Positions 57,941 to 64,000 of a stretch of DNA of 64,000 nt are shown one piece after another. Source of the stretch: Branchiostoma floridae (Eukaryota > Chordata > Leptocardii > Amphioxiformes > Branchiostomatidae); NCBI RefSeq assembly GCF_000003815.2, contig NC_049995.1:14617564-14681563 (forward strand), in the 5' to 3' direction. Position 1 is the first letter of the stretch. Each line of letters begins with the position of its first letter. The notes beneath the pieces are model-generated. The model was not told the origin of the DNA. It ran no database searches and saw only the letters and a program-made list of their open reading frames with translations. The position numbers were made by a program, and so were the translations under genes.

Positions 57941-58183
57941 CCCCTTTCCACTAGACGGCGATCGCGCTGCGCTCTCACTGTGACGTGAATAGGATATGTG
58001 TAACCTTCGTTTTCACGCTAGGACAATCATAAAAAACGCAGTGTGACTGAGACAGTTAGTAAGACAAAAAAGCACACAAAGTGTAAAGAGTTTCGTATCT
58101 TTTCTATACAATTCGTTGAGGAATATGTCCAATTTGAGGACGCAGAGAGAGCGCGGCGAGAGCGCCGTCCTCGAGGAAAGGGG
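57941..58183. mobile_element. MITE family X, copy 2 (243 bp)
   Basis: The ends CCCCTTTCC / GGAAAGGGG are inverted. GACGGCGATCGCGCTGCGCT and GAGCGCCGTCCTCGAGG lie just inside. Aligns along its whole length with 26565-26804. The flanking frames on the minus strand are artefacts. Confidence 0.78.
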
Positions 58184-60408
58184 TATAAAGCTTGGACATG
58201 ATAGAAGTAACGCAATAGAGAGTGTACACTGGGCATTGACAAGGGTACTACAGTGTCGGATAGTGTCGATTCTTCTCTCTATGATGATGTATTGAAGGAA
58301 TCCATCGAAAGAAGACACGCTGACTTTGCAAATTAATTTGATCAACCCCTAAACAGAATCGCTATACCTATACCTAGTACACCAATTTACTAAATCCATT
58401 GACAGAAGAAAAAAATAATAATTCCAGAAAAAAAATCCTTACAATGCAAAAGCGTTGAAATGTGACTTTGGAATGATAATAAATCATTTCCTATTTGCAG
58501 TCCATTGCAAATCATGGTACCTTAATCAGCCGTATATTGTTGAGGTGCTAAATAGTTATGCTGGCTAAAGAAACTTGCTTCTCGGTAACGTAACGTAGAG
58601 AAACACGTTACAAAAACAACGTTAACAGTCCGAGCTTTACACGCGAAGCATCGCGTGTCTCGTAGAAAATGTAAGAAAGATGCAATCTCCAGGCAGTTCC
58701 TACGGTGACATAAGACTGGCAAGGGGGAATAGCAGGCCAAAGGCAGTCAGACGGGCACCGGTAGCGTAACACTCCTTGGCTGGCTTCAATACTCTGCCAG
58801 CTTTAGACACTATCTTATGTTAGCTTGGGGATGAATTATCCAGGGCCCCACTGTAAAGCAGTGTTATACACTGAGTTGGGCTACCCTGGCTAAAGAAAAC
58901 AGAATAAAATAAGAATTAAGAAAGATGCATCTTTCAATGCAAACTCGTATGGAAAATCTATATGCATTTTTGTTGGCCACATGAAACAGGTGCAATATTC
59001 TCCTGTTTAACAATAGGACGTCCCACTTTATCAAATATTCTGTGACCCCAAAACGTCAGAGTAGATCATTGTTGTAAGCAGTTATAAACATGATACCAGA
59101 AGAATTACATATGGCCGTGACACTCGAAGCTAATGTGCTTAGGAAATAGGATAATGACACTGTGATTCATTGTGCGCTATAATCACTAATTAAGTCTCAC
59201 TTTGACTGTTCCAAAAATGTAGTCAGCAACAATTTAACAAAGTTATATCATTGATTTCGATTTATCACTAATTTAGTTTTCATTTTTTTCTACAATACCT
59301 CTATCTTATGACAAGTATAAATTTTTTTGTAATTTATTCTTTAGAAAATGAATTTGCATAAATGCATGCAAATTTTCGCGTGATAAGTCGTATAACTAGT
59401 CGTTAAAGGGCCTCCCAAGACACGCCCCGTCCGATAATTGACAAAAAAAGTCCGTTCTGAATAGGATTACAGCACACAACGAACATTGAACAATGGTCAT
59501 TCACTCGCAAGATATGTCGCCCCTGATATAAAGTTATGCAGGTCCTTAAGAATTACTATCGTCCCACAGCATTACTCTCTCCTAGCATAAACGTGCCTGC
59601 TTGTTAATTCTTTAGGCCATAGGCAGTTTACTTCAAGTACCAAACTTCTAAGCTTCAATTTCACAACAGAAGGCAAATCATCATCAAAAGACAACTACAA
59701 TTACATAAGTTGTAGAACAAAGCCTAAACCAGACAACCCTTATTACAGTGGGAAATTGCAGAAGAGTCAAGACTCAATGCCTAGTAATAAAACTCGTTGA
59801 ACTTTATTGGATCATACTTTTTTTATGATCGCTATATGATTTCTACTCCTATAACATAGGTTAGATAAATCCCTCCTTGGTAGTCAACGTAAGTTACGAC
59901 ATTCTAAGAGAGGAGTAAGCCCTCCCTTGTTGGACTGTAAACGCTTGAGGTTCAATAACTGGAGGGAACATTTCATGATGGTTATACAAGGAGCTGAATA
60001 CATCACCATAAAACAGACCCAGGCCAAACCCTTACAGTAAATGGACCATACTAAGAGGCATTTAACATGCACAGATCGATAGACTTTATAACTGTTCTAC
60101 ATCTGTTAAATGCCACCGTGGGATTGAGGCTACAATCAGCTTAATAGCTTCTTTTAACTGCTAATTGTTTCGGTTTCTTTCTGAAAGAAATGACCTCGTA
60201 TAACCGTTTACAGTGTAGTCGTGCATTCTGTGTGGTTAAGAGATTACTTCTGATACTATCCACGTTTAGGGGATCACACGCACACAGTCTAAACTATGCA
60301 TGCAAAGGCCATAGACCCGAACAACTTTTAGTCAGACTTTCCCATATCTAGATCTGCTATCTATTTTCCAATATTCAGACATGAGCTAAAATTAAGACGC
60401 TTTTTAAT
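58184..60408. other. Intergenic, nothing seen
   Basis: AT-rich unique sequence without a supported frame or repeat. Confidence 0.4.
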
Positions 60409-60409
60409 C

Positions 60410-60650
60410 ACGGAAGCTCATCTGTGTTGATAGTAATCACATTACAACGCTAAACTTTCATTCAACACAGAAGTGCACACGGATCAAATTTTCAACGCCC
60501 ACTGTCGCCTTCTTCAGGATCTATACTAATGACCAGTCACTCCAGAACGTAAAGTCGCGACAGTTACAGACACAGTGAAAATTTTATCCGTGTAGACTTT
60601 TGTGTCTGAAGAAAGTTTAGCATTGTAACGTTACTATGATTACATTATTT
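60410..60650. mobile_element. Hairpin relic with a hammerhead-like core
   Basis: Starts with GAAGCTCATCTGTGTTGATA, like the 33.6-kb foldback (GAAAGCTCATCTGTGTTGATA). Its outer ends pair (GTAATCACATTACAACGCTAAA against TTTAGCATTGTAACGTTACT). On the minus strand 60489-60517 has CTGAAGA, a stem-loop and GAAAA, with GATC on both sides able to form stem I. The right arm has lost its core. Confidence 0.55.
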
Positions 60651-60708
60651 AGCACTGTACTAAAACGCCTTTTTATTGATCATTTTTACTTCAAGCTTCA
60701 GATTTAAC

Positions 60709-60878
60709 CAATGGACCGATCACAAAACCCCGCCCCTTGTTCGATCATGGTTCTATTTCGAACACCTCCGTCAAAAATAGCCATTTTCTTCCACGGGGGC
60801 AGTTTTTGACGGACGTGTTCGAAATAGAATAGGGGGTTCTATTTGTTCGATATGGCGTTGGACAGGATCGGTCCATTG
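60709..60878. mobile_element. Palindromic MITE, 170 bp
   Basis: CAATGGACCGATC at the left is inverted as GATCGGTCCATTG at the right. Inner arms TTCTATTTCGAACACCTCCG / CGGACGTGTTCGAAATAGAA also pair. Related half-copy at 56035. Confidence 0.85.
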
Positions 60879-60881
60879 CTC

Positions 60882-61945
60882 ATGGGACTCATCTCGAACG
60901 AGAGGTCCTCGTATCAAATTACGAACTTGCAAGACAACCTATCCGACTGGAATATAGCCAAAATCAATTAGACCAATATAGTGATATTCCTCCCTAGGTA
61001 GTACACGACCTTTACCTTTCTTAAGACTGAACTGAACCTTGAAATCAAGATATGGTAAAGAGATCATTCCTGCTATCATTAACGTTTTGGGAATGACACA
61101 GAGTCTAAACTATGCGTGCAAAGACCACAGACCAACATAGTCCATGGGCCAGAGGTGTTTTTGGTACCACCGATAGGGACAAGTGCTACCATGGATTTTT
61201 TGTATTAGCAGTGTCCAAAGTTTATTTTAAGCTATGATAACCAGTTGTCATGCACAGCTTTCTGACTGTAATCACGTGAACCGTTAGTCAGACTTTGCAT
61301 TTTGGTATCTTCTGTCTAAATGAGAGAGAGAGACAAGACACTTTCTTATTGATCTTTTTGACTCCAAGCTTGATATGTTTAACCAATTGCGGATGGGACT
61401 CATCTAGAACAAGAGGTCGAGGTCCTCGTATCAAATTACGAACTTGCAAAACAACCTATCCGACTGGAATATAGCCAAAATCAATTAGACCAATATAGTG
61501 ATATTCCTCCCTAGGTAGTACACGACCTTTACCTTTCTTAAGACTGAACTGAACCGTTAAATCAAGATATGGTAAAGAGATCATTCCTGCTATCATTAAC
61601 GTTTTGGGAATGACACATAGTCTAAACTATGCGTGCAGGGACCACAGACCGACACACGTTAGTCAGACTTTGCCTTTTGGTATCTTCTGTCTAAATGAGA
61701 GAGAGCCAAGACGCTTTCTTATTAATCTTTTTTACTCCAAGCTTGATATGTTTAGCCAATTGCCGATGGGACTCATCTAGAACAAGAGGTCGTCGTCGTC
61801 GTATCAAATTACGAACTTGCAAAACAACCTATCTGATTGAAATATAGCCAGAATCAATTAGACCCATAGTGTGATGCTTTTCCCTAGGTAATAGACAATA
61901 TTTACCTTTCTTAAAAGTGAACTGAACCGTAAAATCAAGATTCCG
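60882..61945. repeat. Three tandem copies of a ~375-510-bp unit
   Basis: ATGGGACTCATCT(C/A)GAACAAGAGGTC starts near 60882, 61394 and 61767. TCAAATTACGAACTTGCAA and CTTTACCTTTCTTAAGACTG follow in each. The first copy carries an extra segment (61140-61290). Confidence 0.8.
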
Positions 61946-62800
61946 CGGTTTGAGATGAAAACTTTTCTTCTAGTTCATTGATTTTAGCAGAAGAGACGAA
62001 CCGGTACTTTTCCTTCCTCTTCCTTAAATGCTACGATTTCGTTTTCAGATTGCCGTGACTGTGAGGGGCACATGAAGAACAATGACTTTAATTTAGCAGT
62101 AAAATTAGGATTCCGCGGTTTGAAATGAAAACTTTTCTTCTAGTTCAATGATTTTAGCAGAAGAGATGAACCGGTACTTTTCCTTCCTCTACCTTAAATG
62201 CTACAATTTCGTTTGTAGATTGCCGTGACTGTGAAGCTTGGAAGGTCACCTAAAGAACAATGACTTTAATTTTACCATACGATTAAGATTCTGCGGTTTG
62301 AAATGAAATTTTTTCTTCTAGTTCAATGATTTTTGCAAAAGAGATGAACCGCTGCTCTTACTTCCTCTACCTTAAATGCTACGATTTCGTATGTACATTG
62401 CCGTGACTGCGAAGCTTCGAAGGTCACATGAAGAACAATAACTTTAATTCAACCGTAAGATTAAGATTCCCCGGTTTGAAATGAAAACTTTTCTTCTAGC
62501 TCAATAATTTTTGCAGAAGAGATGATAAACCACTACTCTTACTTCCCCATCCTTAAATGCTACGATTTCGTTTTCAGATTGCCGTGACTGTGAAGAGCAC
62601 ATGAAGAACAATGACTTTAATTTAGCCGTAAAATTAGGATTCCGCTGTTTAAAATGAAAATTTTTCTTCTAGTTCAATGATTTTAGCAGAAGAGATGAAC
62701 CACTACTCTTACTTCCCCATCCTTAAATGCTACGATTTCGCTTTCAGATTGCCGTGACTGTGAAGGTGACTTGATGAACAGTGGCTTTAATTGAGTGAGT
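61946..62800. repeat. ~175-bp satellite, five units
   Basis: GATTCCGCGGTTTGA-ATGAAA starts at 61949, 62109, 62287, 62464 and 62638. Every unit keeps TTTCGTTTTCAG-like sequence directly before ATTGCCGTGACTG, which looks like a conserved splice acceptor. Confidence 0.85.
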
Positions 62801-63216
62801 TGTGCAGGTTTGAATGTTAAATGTTTCAGTATGCGTTTCCAAAATCTGCTATAGAATTCTAAAGTCACACATAACTTCAACATAGCATGTGGTCATGGAA
62901 ATCACATCGCGCTTGTTTTACACGTTAACATACGCACTAATTGCAGTATTCATAGCTTTAATGCAATAACATAAAGGCAGTCAACATTATGGTTTGATAT
63001 CCATTATGATATGAACTTATAGAGCGAACTATAGTCATTACCGGTACTTAGATTGGCTGATTGCGTTGCATACAGACGTTTAGAAAATTGGGAGATAGAT
63101 AGATAGCAGCTGAAATTATACAGCTACTATGAATCACCTTAGTTCTACTTACCTCTATTACAGAAATGATATTAGATCATACCTGGCACCTGTTGAGGAT
63201 ACATGGAACAGGGTTC
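62801..63216. other. Intergenic, nothing seen
   Basis: No gene or repeat noticed. Confidence 0.4.
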
Positions 63217-63218
63217 TA

Positions 63219-63796
63219 CGAGGGGCGTGCAATAAGTAATGGTCCTGACCCACTTCCAGTTGTCTGATCTAAATGAAATTTTGTATGTGTAGTAATTCAT
63301 ATCTCTATGGGTTATGTTGCAAAAGACAGCTCTGAACTAATTGTGGTTTCTGATTTACTGGTGTTTGAACTGAGTCAGGTGCGAAATGGACCAGGTGTGA
63401 AATGGAACCAGTTGAGTGTCGCGCAGTGATCCGGTTTTTGTATTTGAAAGGACGCACACCAAAGAAGACTTTTGATGAAATAAATGAAACTTATGGTGAT
63501 GATGCCCCATCATATGACCTTGTAAAACGCTGGCATCCTGAATTCAAACGTGGCTGGAAGTCTGTGGAAACAGCTCCCAGACCTGGTCGTCCCTCTTGTG
63601 CCATTGATGAGGCATCAGTTGGAGGACCAACCTGGGGTGTCCTACAAAATCGGTGTCCAGAGCTGCATGAAACGATGGGAGAAATGCATAACTCTGGGTG
63701 ATTCCTATGAAGAGAAAGACTAATAACTGTGCCAAGTTTCATTAATCTCCTGCTATGGGAAATGGGTCAGGACCATTACTAATTGCACGCCCCTCG
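63219..63796 (+). mobile_element. Internally deleted mariner element
   Basis: The ends CGAGGGGCGTGCAATAAGTA and its inverse TTGCACGCCCCTCG match over ~35 bp, flanked by TA duplications (63217-63218, 63797-63798). The total of 578 bp is under half of a full mariner. Confidence 0.92.
63402..63701 (+). pseudogene. Mariner transposase, N-terminal remnant
   Basis: MEPVECRAVIRFLYLKGRTP and onward is the mariner helix-turn-helix DNA-binding region, ending with the ETAPRPGRPS linker. After about residue 73 an internal deletion joins it to the C-terminal end in a different frame (the other frame there reads SCMKRWEKCITLGDSYEEKD). The DD34D catalytic core is missing, so it cannot transpose by itself, though the TIRs could be moved in trans. 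Confidence 0.85.
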
Positions 63797-64000
63797 TATC
63801 TTCTTCAAAGCATTGCATTAACAGCGTGTGTATTTTTCCTGAACTCTCGCAAGCTCAAAATCCATCAAAAGCAAGAAATCATCGTTGACAGAAAGATATC
63901 TTAGTAGTACTCAAAAATAGCAATCCAATACTCTCTTTTTACACTGCAATGCATCGCCCTTTGGACGTATTTCCCCAAAGCAGAACCTCAAGTAACAGGT
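63797..64000. other. Right flank, nothing seen
   Basis: Short non-repetitive stretch to the window edge. Confidence 0.4.

Overview
This is animal nuclear DNA: intron-split genes, tRNA-derived SINEs, non-LTR retrotransposons, mariner and MITE relics, and a 100-N assembly gap at 48848..48947. The gene content (an adhesion-type GPCR, a BTB-kelch protein, a divergent Shal-like potassium channel), the SINE tails and the R2/Hero-like retroelement best fit an invertebrate deuterostome. Amphioxus (Branchiostoma) is my first guess. That is inference from style, not a database match.

Genes. (1) 613..2642, plus strand: the 3' end of a family-B/adhesion GPCR. One exon carries the end of TM7, and five tandem copies of the last exon follow, three of them giving alternative short tails. 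(2) 6065..8781, plus strand: a two-exon gene of unknown function (451 aa) with two perfect RFX X-box palindromes inside its coding sequence. (3) 14769..15185, plus strand: two homologous terminal exons of an unidentified gene, with a third decayed copy downstream. (4) 17403..18773, minus strand: a single-exon BTB-kelch gene whose 3' end is also present as decayed copies at 9.7-10.1 kb and 17.1 kb. (5) 51300..52625, minus strand: a single-exon Shal-like Kv channel with an altered S6 hinge and an altered T1 zinc site.

The rest, well over 80% of the window, is repeats and anonymous DNA. The main blocks are: a 132-bp satellite split by a truncated non-LTR element (19.1-20.5 kb); a 4.06-kb foldback element with ~1.1-kb inverted arms and a 51-bp core satellite (21.07-25.13 kb) inserted in another tandem array (20.9-26.3 kb); a ~390-bp array with hammerhead-ribozyme-like cores (29.5-33.1 kb); a 173/184-bp satellite split by an R2/Hero-like retroelement with a target-site duplication (37.7-42.1 kb); a series of local tandem duplications (34.5, 37.2, 43.7, 44.6, 47.4, 60.9 and 61.9 kb); at least nine hairpin or TIR-bounded MITE-like elements; and a deleted mariner at the right end (63219..63796).

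The genes do not form an obvious pathway. The recurring theme is tandem duplication and palindromy, in some places reaching the 3' ends of genes and producing duplicated terminal exons.
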